From Xenophilus sp. Marseille-Q4582 (lineage in GTDB: Bacteria; Pseudomonadota; Gammaproteobacteria; Burkholderiales; Burkholderiaceae_C): a stretch of 64,000 nt of DNA. The stretch covers positions 248,001 through 312,000 of the forward strand of contig NZ_CAKAKO010000001.1 of the NCBI RefSeq assembly GCF_916700565.1. Reading direction: 5' to 3'. The position numbers and the translations under genes are program-made. The first letter of the stretch is position 1. Each line of letters starts with the position of its first letter. Shown here piece after piece: positions 1 to 10,065 of this stretch. The notes beneath the pieces were generated by a model. It was not told the origin of the DNA, made no database searches, and saw only the letters and a program-made list of their open reading frames with translations.

Positions 1-471
1 GCGTTGGGCCAGGGCGGGCATCAGGCGCGCGAGGGCGGCGTACTGCGCCGGTTCGAAGGCGTCACCTTCGAGCCCCTCGAGTTCGATGCCCACCGAATCG
101 TCGTTGCAGTTGCTGCGCCCCCGCCAGGACGACGCGCCCGCGTGCCAGGCGCGGTCGTCGGCGCTCACGAACTGCCAGATCGCGCCGTCGCGCCGCACAT
201 AGAAATGCGCCGACACCTCCAGCCCGCGGATCTGCTGAAAGTAGGGGTGGGCGTCCCAGTCGAGCCGGTTCGTGAACAGCGCCTGCACCTCGTCGCCGCC
301 ATAGCGCCCCGGCGGCAGGCTGATGGAATGCAGCACGACCAGATCGATCTGCGCGCCCGCCGGCCGCGGCCCGAAGTTGGGCGAGGGCAGCCGGTGCGCC
401 GGCCGCCACCATCCCCCGTCCCAGGCCGCTTCGCCGCCCGGCACGGTGCCAGCGCTTTCAGCCGTCGTCAT
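1..471 (-). CDS. ampD: 1,6-anhydro-N-acetylmuramoyl-L-alanine amidase AmpD (3' end cut by window edge)
   Basis: Cytosolic zinc amidase that removes the peptide from anhydro-muropeptides during cell-wall recycling. Read directly from the minus strand, 157 codons are present and the C-terminus lies outside the window. The family signature HSISLPPGRYGG carries the first zinc-ligand histidine. It is followed by DAHPYFQQIRGLEVSAHF, by RAWHAGASSWRGRSNCND and by SVGIELEG, all in AmpD order. The ATG at 471 overlaps the last 14 bases of pilR, so the two are probably co-transcribed. The third zinc ligand, in the C-terminal part, cannot be checked. Amidase_2 proteins of other types are possible but the motif spacing fits AmpD best. 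Confidence 0.93.
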   Translation of the reverse strand, partial: MTTAESAGTVPGGEAAWDGGWWRPAHRLPSPNFGPRPAGAQIDLVVLHSISLPPGRYGGDEVQALFTNRLDWDAHPYFQQIRGLEVSAHFYVRRDGAIWQFVSADDRAWHAGASSWRGRSNCNDDSVGIELEGLEGDAFEPAQYAALARLMPALAQR

Positions 472-2002
472 CACCGGGGGCGGCGATGCCCAGCCGTGCG
501 ATGCGGTAGCGCATCTGGCGCAGGCTCAGGCCCAGGCGCGCCGCGGCCGCCGTGCGGTTGAAACCCGTGGCCTGCAGCGCTTGCACGAGGATCTCTCGCT
601 CCTTCTGGTCCAGGTAGTTCTGCAGGTCGGAAGGAATGGGGGGCGCCGCCCCCGGGCCGCCCTGCACGGGCCGCCCCTCGTCGCCGCTGAACGTGTCCGG
701 CTCGAAGGCGGCTCCCGGGGGCCCGAGCGGCTCGGGCAGCGGCTCGCCGGCGACGGGGTCGAGCTGCAGTTCCTCCCCCTCGCTGAGCGCAACGGCTCGA
801 TGCAGCAGGTTCTCCAGTTCGCGCACGTTGCCGTGCAGCGGATGGGCGGCCAGCGTGCGCAGCGCCTGCGCGGACAAGGCCGGCACGGGCTGGCCGCTGT
901 CGCGCGCGATGCGCTGCAGCAGCGCCTCGCACAGCGCGGGCAGGTCTTCGCGGCGTTCGCGCAGCGGCGGCAACGCCAGTTCGATCACGTTGAGCCGGTA
1001 GAACAGGTCCTGCCGGAAGCGGCCCGCCTGCACCTCGGCCTGCAGGTCCTTGTGGGTCGCGCTCACGATGCGCACGTCCACCGCGTCTTCCTGGGTCGAG
1101 CCGATGGGGCGCACGCTGCGTTCCTGGATGGCGCGCAACAGCTTGGACTGCATGGCCAGCGGCAGGTCGCCGATCTCGTCCAGAAAGAGCGTGCCGCCGC
1201 GCGCGGCCTGGAAATAGCCGTCGCGGTCCTGGGCCGAGCCGGTGTACGAGCCTTTGCGCGCGCCGAAGAATTCGGCCTCGAGCAGGTTCTCGGGAATGGC
1301 GCCGCAGTTCACGGCCACGAAGGGGCCTTCGCTGCGCTGGCTGCAGGCATGCACGGCGCTGGCCACCAGTTCCTTGCCGGTGCCCGACTCGCCGTGCACC
1401 AGCACCGGCGCCATGCTGCGGGCCACCTTGACGATGCGCGCCTTGACCTGGCGCATGGGCGCCGAATCGCCGACCAGCCGTTTCAGTGCCTCGGGCACGC
1501 CGGCTTGCGGCAGCGCGCCCCCCGCCGCCGAGGCCGCGAAGGCGGCCGGCGGCGCGGCCCCCGGCGGTGGCGGAACTCCGGCCGCGGCCACCGGCACCGG
1601 CGCACTGCCGCGCTGCTGCACGGCCGAGGCCACGACGGCGCGGAACTGCTTGAGGTCCACCGGCTTGGTGAGGTAGTCGAAGGCGCCGGCCTTGAGCGCT
1701 TCCACAGCGTTCTCGGCCGAGCCATAGGCGGTGATGACCACGCAGCGCTCGTTGCGCTGGCCGCGCTGCAGCCGCTGCAGCAGTTCCAGTCCCTGCCCAT
1801 CGGGCAGCCGCATGTCGGTGATCACGGCGTCGAAGCCGCGGCCTTCCAGCTGCTGCCAGGCCTCGGCCACGCTGCCTGCGGCTTCCACGCGGTAGCCCTC
1901 GCGCAGCAGCGTGAGTTCGTAGAGCGTGCGCAGATCGGGCTCGTCGTCGACGACCAGGATCTGGGCCGCAGGGGCGGAAAGGGAAGGCGCGGTGCTGCTC
2001 AC
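458..2002 (-). CDS. pilR: Sigma-54 dependent response regulator PilR
   Basis: 514-residue NtrC-type activator, predicted to switch on pilin transcription with sigma-54. The receiver domain (about 14-130) has acidic pocket D19-D20, phospho-acceptor D63 in ITDMRLP, T91 and K113. The AAA+ domain has Walker A GESGTGK at 204-210 and Walker B LFLDEIGD at about 272-279. The sigma-54 contact loop reads GSYTGS instead of GAFTGA. A Fis-type helix-turn-helix closes the protein (AARLGLSLRQMRYR). A proline/alanine-rich linker of about 40 residues separates receiver and AAA+ domains. The start is GTG, four bases after the pilS stop, so the two form one unit. Assignment to PilR rather than another NtrC-type regulator rests on the pilS neighbour. 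Confidence 0.9.
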   Translation of the reverse strand: MSSTAPSLSAPAAQILVVDDEPDLRTLYELTLLREGYRVEAAGSVAEAWQQLEGRGFDAVITDMRLPDGQGLELLQRLQRGQRNERCVVITAYGSAENAVEALKAGAFDYLTKPVDLKQFRAVVASAVQQRGSAPVPVAAAGVPPPPGAAPPAAFAASAAGGALPQAGVPEALKRLVGDSAPMRQVKARIVKVARSMAPVLVHGESGTGKELVASAVHACSQRSEGPFVAVNCGAIPENLLEAEFFGARKGSYTGSAQDRDGYFQAARGGTLFLDEIGDLPLAMQSKLLRAIQERSVRPIGSTQEDAVDVRIVSATHKDLQAEVQAGRFRQDLFYRLNVIELALPPLRERREDLPALCEALLQRIARDSGQPVPALSAQALRTLAAHPLHGNVRELENLLHRAVALSEGEELQLDPVAGEPLPEPLGPPGAAFEPDTFSGDEGRPVQGGPGAAPPIPSDLQNYLDQKEREILVQALQATGFNRTAAAARLGLSLRQMRYRIARLGIAAPGDDDG

Positions 2003-2006
2003 GCGG

Positions 2007-3719
2007 CTATTGTGGCAAAGGGGCGGGCGCCGACGCGCCCTGGGTCACGAAGTGCACCGAGAACAGGTTGCCCGCCGCGCCCCCGGTGCTCAGCGGCCGG
2101 CGTGCATAGCCGATCTGCGCGCCGTGGCGCTCGCACAGTTCGCGGCAGATGAACAGGCCCAGGCCGCTGGAGCGGCTTTCGGACGAGAAGAAGGGCTCGA
2201 ACAGGTGGCGCTGCACGGCCGGGTCCAGCGGCGCGCCGTCGCTCCACACATGCAGGCGCGCGCGCTGGTCGGTGCCCACGCGCGTCACGACCTGGATCGC
2301 ACCCTCGGCGGCGCTGGCATAGCGCGCCGCGTTGTCCAGCAGGTTGACCAGGATGCGGCGCAGGTGTTCGGCATCGAAGCGCACCTCGGCCTGCGCGCTC
2401 AGCGACAGCGCGATGCTGGTGCGCGCGTTCTGCCGCACCCATTCCTCGGTCATGTCGCGCACGGCGCGGTCCAGCACCAGCCAGGGCTGGTCCTGCAGCG
2501 GCTCGGTCTGCTGGCGCGCGCGCGCCATGTCCAGCACGTCGTCGACGATGCGCGCCAGCCGCTGCGCGTTGTTGCGCACCATGTCGTTCAGGCGCCGATG
2601 GCCCTCGTCGGCCAGGTCTTCGCCGAGCAGCGCGCTGGCCTGCGCGATGGCCGACAGCGGGTTGCGGATCTCGTGCGCCACGGCGGCCGACATGCGGCCC
2701 ATGGCCGCCAGCTTCTCGGTGCGGATGCGCGCTTCCAGCTCGCGCAGGTCGTGCAGGAACATCACGCACAGGCCATCGCTGGCCGGCGCCTGCGGCGGCG
2801 TGAGCCGCGTGAGCACCCGCACCTCGCGCGGGGCGCCGCGCTGCTGCGCGACGGGCAGCTCGTCGGACTGGCTCTGCTGCCGGGCGAAGGTCTGCGCCGC
2901 CAGCGCCGCGAGCGGGCGCCAGGCCGGGAAGCTGTCCAGCGCCATGGGCAGGGCGGCCTCGGCCAGCCCATGGCCCAGGATGGCATCGGCCGCGGGGTTG
3001 GCGGCATGGATGCGGCCGTCCACGTCGATCACCAGCACCCCTTCGCCCAGCGTCTCGATGACCAGCTCGTTCACATGGGCCTGCATCTGCGCCCGGCTGC
3101 GGCTGCGCTCGCCCAGGCGTTCCTCGCGCGCCAGGCGCTGGGCCAGCTGGTGGGCGAGCAGCGACACCAGGAACAGGCCCGTGCCCGTGAGCGCGGCCTG
3201 CAGGAAGCGGTTGCTCGGATCGCCGCCCGTGCCCCATTGCTGGCGCAGCGCATCGCCCAGCAGCAGCGTGGCCACGGCGGCGGCCGTGGCCAGGCCCACG
3301 GGCAGCGTGCCCACCACGGCGCCCATCAGCACGGGCAGCGCGAACAGGGGGGTGTAGTTGATGCTGCCGGACTGCAGCATGTGCAGCAGCGCCACCGTGG
3401 CCAGGTCCACGCCCACGCTCAGCAGCCAGTGCAGGCCCAGCCGGCGGATGGGCGGTTCGGGCTGCAGGAACTGGCGCCCGATCAGCGCCACGACCAGGTA
3501 GCCGATGGACAGGCTCAGCGCCCACACGTTGAGGGGCTGGCCCAGGCCGAAGGTGACGAGCTGCAGCGCCACCAGCACGGCGCCGACGACCAGGCGTGCC
3601 GTCATGAAGGCGCGCCACAGGCGGGTCAGCGAACTGCTGTGCGAAAGCGGCGGCAACCGCTCCAGCGTGCCCCAGTCGGTGGCGGCCATGCCGTCGCGTG
3701 CAGGGCCCAGCAGGGGCAC
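2007..3719 (-). CDS. pilS: Membrane sensor histidine kinase PilS
   Basis: Partner kinase of PilR. The N-terminal third holds about six hydrophobic segments, followed by a PAS-like domain (LVIETLGEGVLVIDVDGRIH). The phospho-acceptor histidine sits in AAVAHEIRNPLSAI (about H349). The ATPase domain has an N box (LVNLLDNAARYA) and a glycine box (SSGLGLFICREL). I chose the GTG at 3719 because GAGGG lies nine bases upstream and the preceding stop codon ends at 3725. An ATG at 3689 (MAATDW) is the main alternative but has no visible ribosome site. The family is usually about 530-580 residues, and 570 fits. Function in type IV pilus control is inferred from family and pairing. Confidence 0.87.
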   Translation of the reverse strand: MPLLGPARDGMAATDWGTLERLPPLSHSSSLTRLWRAFMTARLVVGAVLVALQLVTFGLGQPLNVWALSLSIGYLVVALIGRQFLQPEPPIRRLGLHWLLSVGVDLATVALLHMLQSGSINYTPLFALPVLMGAVVGTLPVGLATAAAVATLLLGDALRQQWGTGGDPSNRFLQAALTGTGLFLVSLLAHQLAQRLAREERLGERSRSRAQMQAHVNELVIETLGEGVLVIDVDGRIHAANPAADAILGHGLAEAALPMALDSFPAWRPLAALAAQTFARQQSQSDELPVAQQRGAPREVRVLTRLTPPQAPASDGLCVMFLHDLRELEARIRTEKLAAMGRMSAAVAHEIRNPLSAIAQASALLGEDLADEGHRRLNDMVRNNAQRLARIVDDVLDMARARQQTEPLQDQPWLVLDRAVRDMTEEWVRQNARTSIALSLSAQAEVRFDAEHLRRILVNLLDNAARYASAAEGAIQVVTRVGTDQRARLHVWSDGAPLDPAVQRHLFEPFFSSESRSSGLGLFICRELCERHGAQIGYARRPLSTGGAAGNLFSVHFVTQGASAPAPLPQ

Positions 3720-3724
3720 GGCGA

Positions 3725-3958
3725 TCAGCCCTCGATCAGGTCGCGATGGGCCGTGCTGCAGTAGCTGCCGCGCCGGCCGGTCACCGCGTCGGTGGCCGGC
3801 AGGTGCGTGCCGCACTGGGCGCAGCGCACCATGGCTTCAGGGGCGCCCGGCCGCCGGGAGGCCGGGGCGGCCGGCGGCGTGCGCAGGCTGTCGCGCCGAT
3901 TGCCGCGCCAGACATAGAAGGCGACCAGCAGCACGGCCAGCACCAGCAGGTATTTCAT
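3725..3958 (-). CDS. Small membrane-anchored zinc-ribbon protein, PP0621 family
   Basis: 77-residue protein with a single N-terminal membrane helix (LLVLAVLLVAFYVW). A short Pro/Arg-rich linker follows, then a probable zinc-binding knuckle CAQCGTHLP plus a third cysteine in SYCSTAHRD, where the following histidine could be the fourth ligand. This arrangement matches the small PP0621-type family that often sits beside pilS. Its ATG overlaps the stop of the upstream membrane-protein gene (ATGCA/TGA, four bases), and its own stop precedes pilS by only five bases, so all are likely one transcript. The molecular role is not known. Confidence 0.75.
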   Translation of the reverse strand: MKYLLVLAVLLVAFYVWRGNRRDSLRTPPAAPASRRPGAPEAMVRCAQCGTHLPATDAVTGRRGSYCSTAHRDLIEG

Positions 3959-4773
3959 GCACCGCCCCGGTTCAGGATCACTTCGATGACGAAGCGCGAG
4001 CCCACATACGCCAGCAGCAGCAGGCCGGCGCCCACGTAGAGCACGCGCTTGGCCGTGCGGCCGCGCCAGCCGAAGCGCGCGCGGCCGATCAGCAGCACCG
4101 CGAAGCTGGCCCAGGCAAGCAGCGAAAACACGGTCTTGTGGTCCCACTTCCAGCCGCGCACCGAGGCGCCGTAGAGCTGCTCGCTGAACAGCAGGCCCGC
4201 CAGCAGCGTGGCCGACAGCAGCACGAAGCCGGCGGTGACGAAGCGGAAAGTCAGGCGCTCCAGCGTCAGCAGCGGCACGCCGGATGAGCCGGACGGCGGC
4301 TCCACCGCCAGGCGGATCTGGCGCTCGGCGCGCGTGAGCAGCCAGGCATGCACCACAGCGGCCGCGAACAGGCCATAGGAGGCGATGCCCAGCGCCAGGT
4401 GCGCCGGCAGCCAGGGCGAAGCGGTGTGCGGCAGCGGCGCGCCCGGAAAGGCCAGCGCCAGCAGCACGGCGGCGGCGCCCAGCGCGGCCAGTGCGCGCCG
4501 CACTGTCAGCCGCGGGTAGAGCCGGCTTTCGACCGCATACACGGTGAGCACCAGCCAGGCCGTGACCGAGAGCGCCGGCGCGAAGCCGAAGCGCACGGGC
4601 GCCGCGCCCAGGGCCCACAGCAGCGCCGCGCCGTGCAGCAGCCAGGCCAGGGCCAGCAGCGTGCGGGTGTGCTGGCGGCCCAGGCGGTCCGCGCCGGCGG
4701 CCGTGGCGCCATAGGCCACGGCGGTGGCGAGCCCCAGGGCCATGCCGATCGGGGAGGGGCTCGCTAAAATCAT
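3955..4773 (-). CDS. Cytochrome c assembly-type inner membrane protein (YpjD/CcsA-like)
   Basis: 272 residues with about eight hydrophobic segments, a member of the CcmC/CcsA/HemX-type membrane family. The most telling stretch is GWKWDHKTVFSLLAW, which resembles the WxWD region facing the periplasm in heme-handling members, and SPWLPAHLALGIASYGLFA with a conserved histidine. In many beta- and gammaproteobacteria this gene is found next to ffh, as here, where it diverges from ffh across 177 bases. The ATG at 4773 follows AAA ATC. A role in heme export or cytochrome maturation is a family inference; no dedicated ccm or ccs genes are nearby. Confidence 0.8.
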   Translation of the reverse strand: MILASPSPIGMALGLATAVAYGATAAGADRLGRQHTRTLLALAWLLHGAALLWALGAAPVRFGFAPALSVTAWLVLTVYAVESRLYPRLTVRRALAALGAAAVLLALAFPGAPLPHTASPWLPAHLALGIASYGLFAAAVVHAWLLTRAERQIRLAVEPPSGSSGVPLLTLERLTFRFVTAGFVLLSATLLAGLLFSEQLYGASVRGWKWDHKTVFSLLAWASFAVLLIGRARFGWRGRTAKRVLYVGAGLLLLAYVGSRFVIEVILNRGGA

Positions 4774-4950
4774 CGGGCAAGTTTAGAGCGTGTTTGCAGA
4801 CTCTCCGGGAGTACGCATACACCCCGGATGGCGAAGCCGGCCCCGCGCCGTCCGCGCCTCCTCACCCGGCACGGGCCGTCTGCCCGTGGCGCCGTCCGGC
4901 CCGCCGGCATCGTCCGCTCCCGCCCCCCACGCAACCCCTCCCTACCTTTT

Positions 4951-6351
4951 ATGGCCACCGCCCTCACCGACAAGTTCTCCCGCATCGTCAAGCAGATGAG
5001 CGGCCAGGCGCGCATCACCGAAGCCAACGTGCAGGACATGATGCGCGAGGTGCGCATGGCCCTGCTCGAAGCCGACGTGGCGCTGCCCGTGGTGCGCGAT
5101 TTCGTCGCCCGCGTGAAGGACAAGGCGATGGGCGAGGAGGTGCTGGGCTCGCTCAAGCCGGGCCAGGCGCTGGTGGGCATCGTCAACCGCGAGTTGGCCG
5201 CCACCATGGGCGAGGGCGTGGCCGACATCAACCTGGCGGCCCAGCCGCCGGCCGTGATCCTGATGGCCGGCCTGCAGGGCGCGGGCAAGACCACCACCAC
5301 GGCCAAGCTGGCCAAGCACCTGATCGAAAAGCGCAAGAAGAAGGTGCTGACGGTGTCGGGCGACGTGTACCGCCCGGCGGCCATCGAGCAGCTCAAGACC
5401 GTGACCAGGCAGGCCGGCGCCGAGTGGTTCCCGAGCACGGCCGACCAGAAGCCGCTGGACATCGCCGCCGCCGCGCTGGACTACGCCAGGAAGCACCACT
5501 TCGACGTGCTGCTGGTCGACACCGCGGGCCGCCTGGCCATCGACGAGCTGCTGATGAACGAGATCAAGGGCCTGCATGCGGCCCTGAAGCCGGTCGAGAC
5601 GCTGTTCGTGGTCGACGCCATGCAGGGCCAGGACGCGGTGAACACCGCCAAGGCCTTCAAGGAAGCGCTGCCGCTGACCGGCATCATCCTGACCAAGATG
5701 GACGGCGACTCGCGCGGCGGGGCGGCGCTGTCGGTGCGCCAGATCACCGGCGTGCCCATCAAGTTCGCCGGCGTGTCCGAGAAGATCGACGGCCTGGAGC
5801 GCTTCGACGCCGAGCGCCATGCCGGCCGCATCCTGGGCATGGGCGACATCGTGGCGCTGGTCGAGCAGGTCTCGGCCGGCGTGGACGTGGAAGCGGCCAA
5901 GAAGCTGGCCGGCAAGGTCAAGAGCGGCCACTTCGACCTCGAGGATTTCCTGGCCCAGCTGCAGCAGATGAAGCAGATGGGCGGCCTGTCGGGCCTGATG
6001 GACAAGCTGCCCGCGCAGCTGGCGGGCAAGGCCACCGACGCCGACCTCACGCGCGCCGAGCGCGACGTGCGCCGCAAGGAAGGCATCATCCACAGCATGA
6101 CGCCGCTGGAGCGCCGCAAGCCCGAACTCATCAAGGCCACGCGCAAGAAGCGCATCGCCGCCGGTGCCGGCGTGCAGGTTCAGGAGGTGAACCGCCTGCT
6201 CAACGAATTCGAGCAGATGCAGGGCATGATGAAGAAGATGAAGGGCGGCGGCCTCATGAAGATGATGAAGCGCATGGGCGGCATGGGCGGCCTCAAGGGC
6301 ATGATGCCGCCGGGCATGGGCGGCCCGGGCGGCGGCAAGCTGCCGTTCTGA
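4951..6351 (+). CDS. ffh: Signal recognition particle GTPase Ffh
   Basis: Protein subunit of the signal recognition particle, which brings nascent membrane proteins to FtsY and SecYEG. 466 residues in N-G-M order. The N domain is helical. The G domain has the P loop GLQGAGKT (about 107-114), DTAGR and LTKMDGDSRGG. The M domain after about residue 300 ends in a methionine- and glycine-rich tail (GGMGGLKGMMPPGMGG). The ATG at 4951 gives the conserved start MATALTDKFSRIV. In-frame codons upstream lack the family sequence. A monocistronic arrangement is likely, followed by a repeat-containing spacer. Confidence 0.97.
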   Translation: MATALTDKFSRIVKQMSGQARITEANVQDMMREVRMALLEADVALPVVRDFVARVKDKAMGEEVLGSLKPGQALVGIVNRELAATMGEGVADINLAAQPPAVILMAGLQGAGKTTTTAKLAKHLIEKRKKKVLTVSGDVYRPAAIEQLKTVTRQAGAEWFPSTADQKPLDIAAAALDYARKHHFDVLLVDTAGRLAIDELLMNEIKGLHAALKPVETLFVVDAMQGQDAVNTAKAFKEALPLTGIILTKMDGDSRGGAALSVRQITGVPIKFAGVSEKIDGLERFDAERHAGRILGMGDIVALVEQVSAGVDVEAAKKLAGKVKSGHFDLEDFLAQLQQMKQMGGLSGLMDKLPAQLAGKATDADLTRAERDVRRKEGIIHSMTPLERRKPELIKATRKKRIAAGAGVQVQEVNRLLNEFEQMQGMMKKMKGGGLMKMMKRMGGMGGLKGMMPPGMGGPGGGKLPF

Positions 6352-6408
6352 TTGGAAGCCACTCCCCAGGCGGCTTCGCCGCTCCCTCCTTTGCTGCGCG
6401 AGGGGGGC

Positions 6409-6467
6409 GCACCCGGCGGCCTGGCAAAGCCAGTTCCGCGGGTGCCCTGAGGACTTCGCTGCGCTCG
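6409..6467. repeat. Intergenic repeat unit: stem-loop plus 29-base dispersed core (copy 1)
   Basis: The spacer between the convergent ffh and lspA genes contains a stem-loop: GCACCCG at 6409-6415 pairs with CGGGTGC at 6439-6445, with inner arms CTGGC and GCCAG around an AAA loop. The last 29 bases of the unit (6439-6467) recur exactly, in inverse orientation, at 53200-53228, and similarity continues a few bases on either side. It looks like a small dispersed intergenic element of the kind common in Comamonadaceae. It may also act as a transcription stop for the two converging genes, although no T-run follows. Confidence 0.7.
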
Positions 6468-6518
6468 CCAGCTTGGATCACACCGCGCGGGTGCGGCCCG
6501 AAGCGCTGAAAACTGCCG

Positions 6519-7043
6519 TCAGGCCCGCTTTCGCATCCGCCGCAGCTCGTCCAGGATCAGGCAGATGGCGCCCAGCGTGATGGCGCTGTCGGCCAGGTTG
6601 AAGGCCGGGAAGTGGCGGCCGGCCCAGTGGAAGTCGAGGAAGTCGACCACGTAGCCGTGCATGAGGCGGTCGATCACGTTGCCCAGCGCGCCGCCCAGGA
6701 TGCAGGCGAGCGCGAAGCAGAACAGGCGCTGGCCCGGGTGGGTGCGCAGCATCCAGACGATAAAGATGGCCGCGCCCACGCCGATGGCCGTGAAGAACCA
6801 GCGCTGCCAGCCCGAGGCCCCGGCCAGGAAGGAAAAGGCCGCGCCGGTGTTGTGCGCCCGCACGATGTTGAAGAAACCCGTGATGGGGGTGTAGTCGCCC
6901 AGCCGGTAGTGGCCCAGGATCAGCGTCTTGGTCCATTGGTCGGCGATGAAGATCAGCAGCGCCAGCGCCAGCCAGGGCCAGATGCCGAAGCGGGCCAGGG
7001 GCGGTGCGGCGCCCGGCGTGCTGGCAGAGCCGCCGGCGCTCAT
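6519..7043 (-). CDS. lspA: Lipoprotein signal peptidase LspA
   Basis: Inner-membrane aspartic peptidase that removes signal peptides from prolipoproteins. 174 residues with four membrane helices. The two catalytic aspartates lie in the conserved blocks [18 protein letters not shown] and FNLADSAI, and the family's early DQWTK and NTGAAFSF motifs are present. The ATG at 7043 overlaps the ileS stop as ATGA, the usual translational coupling of ileS-lspA. Substrates visible in this window include the lipobox proteins at 12907-14292, 46401-47081 and 51381-52061. Confidence 0.97.
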   Translation of the reverse strand: MSAGGSASTPGAAPPLARFGIWPWLALALLIFIADQWTKTLILGHYRLGDYTPITGFFNIVRAHNTGAAFSFLAGASGWQRWFFTAIGVGAAIFIVWMLRTHPGQRLFCFALACILGGALGNVIDRLMHGYVVDFLDFHWAGRHFPAFNLADSAITLGAICLILDELRRMRKRA

Positions 7044-9907
7044 CAGGCGTGACTCCGGGCTTCGCCCGTGCCGTACAGGTTGCTGGTGCAGCGGCCGCAC
7101 AGCGTCGGATGGGCCGGGTCATGGCCCACGTCGGCGCGCCAGTGCCAGCAGCGCTCGCATTTGGCGTCCTGGCTGGCCAGCACTTCCACCGCCAGCGCTT
7201 CACCCGCGGCCAATTCGACCACCGAAGCGATGAAGACGAACTTCAGGTCCTCGCCCAGCGAGGCCAGCAGCGCATGGTCCTCGGGCGGCGCGACCACGCG
7301 CAGGTTGGCCTGCAGCGACGAGCCCAGGATGCCTTCGGCCCGCACGGCTTCGATCTGCTTGTTCGCCACGTCGCGGATCTCGCAGATGCGCGCCCACTTG
7401 GCCAGCAGCGCGTCGTTGCCGGCTTCCAGCGTGCTGTAGGTCTCCATGAAGATGGAATCCGAGCTGCCCACCAGCTTCCAGGCCTCCTCGGCCGTGAAGG
7501 AAAGGAAGGGCGCCATCCAGCGCAGCATGGCCTGCGTGATGTGCCACAGCGCGGTCTGTGCGCTGCGGCGCGCGCGGGAACCCGGCGCCGTGGTGTAGAG
7601 CCGGTCCTTGAGCACGTCCAGGTAGAAGGCGCCCAGATCCTCGGAGCAGTAGACCTGCAGCTTGGCGACCACCGGGTGGAACTCGTAGACCTTGTAGTGC
7701 GCCAGGATCTCGGCCTGGAACTGCGCCGCGCGCGCCAGCGCGTAGCGGTCGATCTCGAACAGCTCCTCCAAGGGAACGGCGTCGCGGTCGACGTCGAAGT
7801 CGCTGGTGTTGGCCAAGAGGAAGCGCAGCGTGTTGCGGATGCGGCGGTAGGCATCGACCACGCGCGCGAGGATCTTGTCGTCGCCCGCGATGTCGCCCGA
7901 ATAATCGCTGGCCGCCACCCACAGGCGCAGGATCTCGGCGCCCAGCTTCTTGCTCACCTCGTCGGGCTCGATGCCGTTGCCCAGCGACTTGCTCATCTTG
8001 CGGCCCTGGCTGTCCACCGTGAAGCCGTGGGTCAGCAGGCCTTTGTAGGGCGCGCGGCCTTCCAGCGCGCTGGCCAGCAGCAGCGAGGAGTGGAACCAGC
8101 CGCGGTGCTGATCGTGGCCTTCCAGATACAGGTCGGCTTCGGGGCCGCTGTCGTGGTGCACCTCGGGGTGTGTGCCGCGCAGCACGTGGAAGAAGGTGGA
8201 GCCGGAGTCGAACCACACTTCGAGGATGTCGGTGCTCTTGGTGTAATGCGGCGCGTCCTCGGCGCCCAGGATGTCCTCGGCCGTCACGCGGCTCCAGGCC
8301 TCGACGCCGCCCTTCTCGACGATGTCGGCCGCCTGGTCCAGGATCTCCATCGTGCGCGGGTGCAGCTCGCCCGAGTCCTTGTGCAGGAAGAAGGGAATCG
8401 GCACGCCCCAGCTGCGCTGGCGCGAGATGCACCAGTCGGGCCGGTTGGCGATCATGTCGTGCAGGCGCGCCTTGCCGTTCTCGGGGTAGAAGCTGGTGTG
8501 CTCGATGGCCGCGAGCGCGATCTGGCGCAGCGTCTGCGCGGGCTTCTCGCCGGGCTTGGTGAACACACCCTCGCCCTCGTCCATGCGCACGAACCACTGC
8601 GCCGCGGCGCGGTAGATCACCGGCGTCTTGTGGCGCCAGCAGTGCGGGTAGCTGTGGGTGATGGTCTCGGTCGCCAGCAGGCGGCCGGCGTCGCGCAGCG
8701 CCTCGATGATGTGCGGCACGGCCTTCCAGATGTGCTGGCCGCCAAAGAGCGGGAAATCGGCCGCGTAGCTGCCGTTGCCCTGCACCGGGTTCAGGATGTC
8801 GTCGTAGGCGATGCCGTTGGCGACGCAGGAGTTGAAGTCGTCCACGCCGTAGGCGGGCGAGGAATGCACGATGCCGGTGCCGTCGCTGGCCGTGGCGTAG
8901 TCGGCCACGAAGACGGGCGACAGGCGGCGGTAGCCGTAACGGCCGTCTTCGCTCTTCACGTCGTACAGCGGGTGCTCGAATTCGATGCCCGCCAGCGCCT
9001 TGCCGGGGGCCAGTGCAATGATCCTGCCGTCCAGCGCCCAGCGGTTCATGCACGACTCGACCAGCGAGTCGGCCAGGATCAGCAGGCCGCGTTCGGTGTC
9101 CACCAGCGCGTAGTTCAGCTCGGGGTTGAGGTTCAGCGCCTGGTTGGCCGGGATGGTCCACGCGGTGGTGGTCCAGATCACGGCGAAGGCGTCCTTGCTC
9201 AGCTTGTCGAGCCCGAAGGCGGCCGCCAGCTTCGCCGGGTCATGGGCCTTGAAGGCCACGTCCAGCGTCTGGCTCTTCTTGTCGGCGTACTCGATCTCGA
9301 ACTCGGCCAGCGAGGAGCCGCAATCGAAGCACCAGTACACGGGCTTGAGCCCGCGGTAGACGAAGCCGCGCTCGATGACCTTCTTGAAGGCGCGGATCTC
9401 GCCGGCCTCGTTGGCGAAGTTCATCGTCTTGTAGGGGTTGTCCCATTCGCCCAACACGCCCAGGCGCTTGAAGCCGGCCATCTGGATCGCGATCTGCTCG
9501 GTGGCGAAGGCGCGGCTCTTGGCCTGCATGTCGTCGCGGCTCAGGTTGCGGCCGTGCTTCTTCTCGATCGCGTTCTCGATCGGCAGGCCGTGGCAGTCCC
9601 AGCCCGGCACGTACATGGCGTCGAAGCCCTCGAGCTGGCGCGCCTTGGTGATCATGTCCTTGAGGATCTTGTTCACCGCATGGCCCATGTGCAGCGCGCC
9701 GTTGGCATAGGGGGGGCCGTCGTGCAGGATGAACTTGGGCGCACCCTTGCGCGCCACGCGCAGGCGCTTGTACAGGCCCTCCTCGTCCCACTGCCGGACC
9801 CAGCCCGGCTCGCGCTTGGGCAGGTCGCCGCGCATGGGGAAGGGCGTGTCGGGCAGGTTCAGCGTGGCACGGTAGTCGGGGGCGGAGGAGGGGGCAGCGT
9901 CAGACAT
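7043..9907 (-). CDS. ileS: Isoleucine-tRNA ligase
   Basis: Charges tRNA-Ile in the cytosol. 954 residues, near the usual bacterial length. The class I signature HMGH (73-76) lies in [15 protein letters not shown], and the second signature KMSKS lies in [15 protein letters not shown]. The CP1 editing domain lies between them. A C-terminal zinc finger with CERC and CGRC pairs places it among IleS forms with a terminal zinc site. The ATG at 9907 (MSDAAPSS) precedes the conserved [18 protein letters not shown]. It lies downstream of ribF and is coupled to lspA by a four-base overlap. Confidence 0.97.
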   Translation of the reverse strand: MSDAAPSSAPDYRATLNLPDTPFPMRGDLPKREPGWVRQWDEEGLYKRLRVARKGAPKFILHDGPPYANGALHMGHAVNKILKDMITKARQLEGFDAMYVPGWDCHGLPIENAIEKKHGRNLSRDDMQAKSRAFATEQIAIQMAGFKRLGVLGEWDNPYKTMNFANEAGEIRAFKKVIERGFVYRGLKPVYWCFDCGSSLAEFEIEYADKKSQTLDVAFKAHDPAKLAAAFGLDKLSKDAFAVIWTTTAWTIPANQALNLNPELNYALVDTERGLLILADSLVESCMNRWALDGRIIALAPGKALAGIEFEHPLYDVKSEDGRYGYRRLSPVFVADYATASDGTGIVHSSPAYGVDDFNSCVANGIAYDDILNPVQGNGSYAADFPLFGGQHIWKAVPHIIEALRDAGRLLATETITHSYPHCWRHKTPVIYRAAAQWFVRMDEGEGVFTKPGEKPAQTLRQIALAAIEHTSFYPENGKARLHDMIANRPDWCISRQRSWGVPIPFFLHKDSGELHPRTMEILDQAADIVEKGGVEAWSRVTAEDILGAEDAPHYTKSTDILEVWFDSGSTFFHVLRGTHPEVHHDSGPEADLYLEGHDQHRGWFHSSLLLASALEGRAPYKGLLTHGFTVDSQGRKMSKSLGNGIEPDEVSKKLGAEILRLWVAASDYSGDIAGDDKILARVVDAYRRIRNTLRFLLANTSDFDVDRDAVPLEELFEIDRYALARAAQFQAEILAHYKVYEFHPVVAKLQVYCSEDLGAFYLDVLKDRLYTTAPGSRARRSAQTALWHITQAMLRWMAPFLSFTAEEAWKLVGSSDSIFMETYSTLEAGNDALLAKWARICEIRDVANKQIEAVRAEGILGSSLQANLRVVAPPEDHALLASLGEDLKFVFIASVVELAAGEALAVEVLASQDAKCERCWHWRADVGHDPAHPTLCGRCTSNLYGTGEARSHA

Positions 9908-10065
9908 GGCGAAAGCGAAGTGGGGGCTTGGACGGGCTCGGCCCCGGAACAGGTGGGGCGGGTGGGCGGCGCGGCAGCCGGGCGGGGCCGGACTGCGCGG
10001 CAATGTTCGGAGCGTCTGCCCCGAGCCTGTCGATGGGGGGCGGCCGCACGCTGAAAGGGCGCGGG

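Noticed and set aside
7004-10054. Very long plus-strand open frame opposite ileS
   Set aside because: Antisense shadow of ileS; composition is Ala/Gly/Val/His/Gln low-complexity with no family features.
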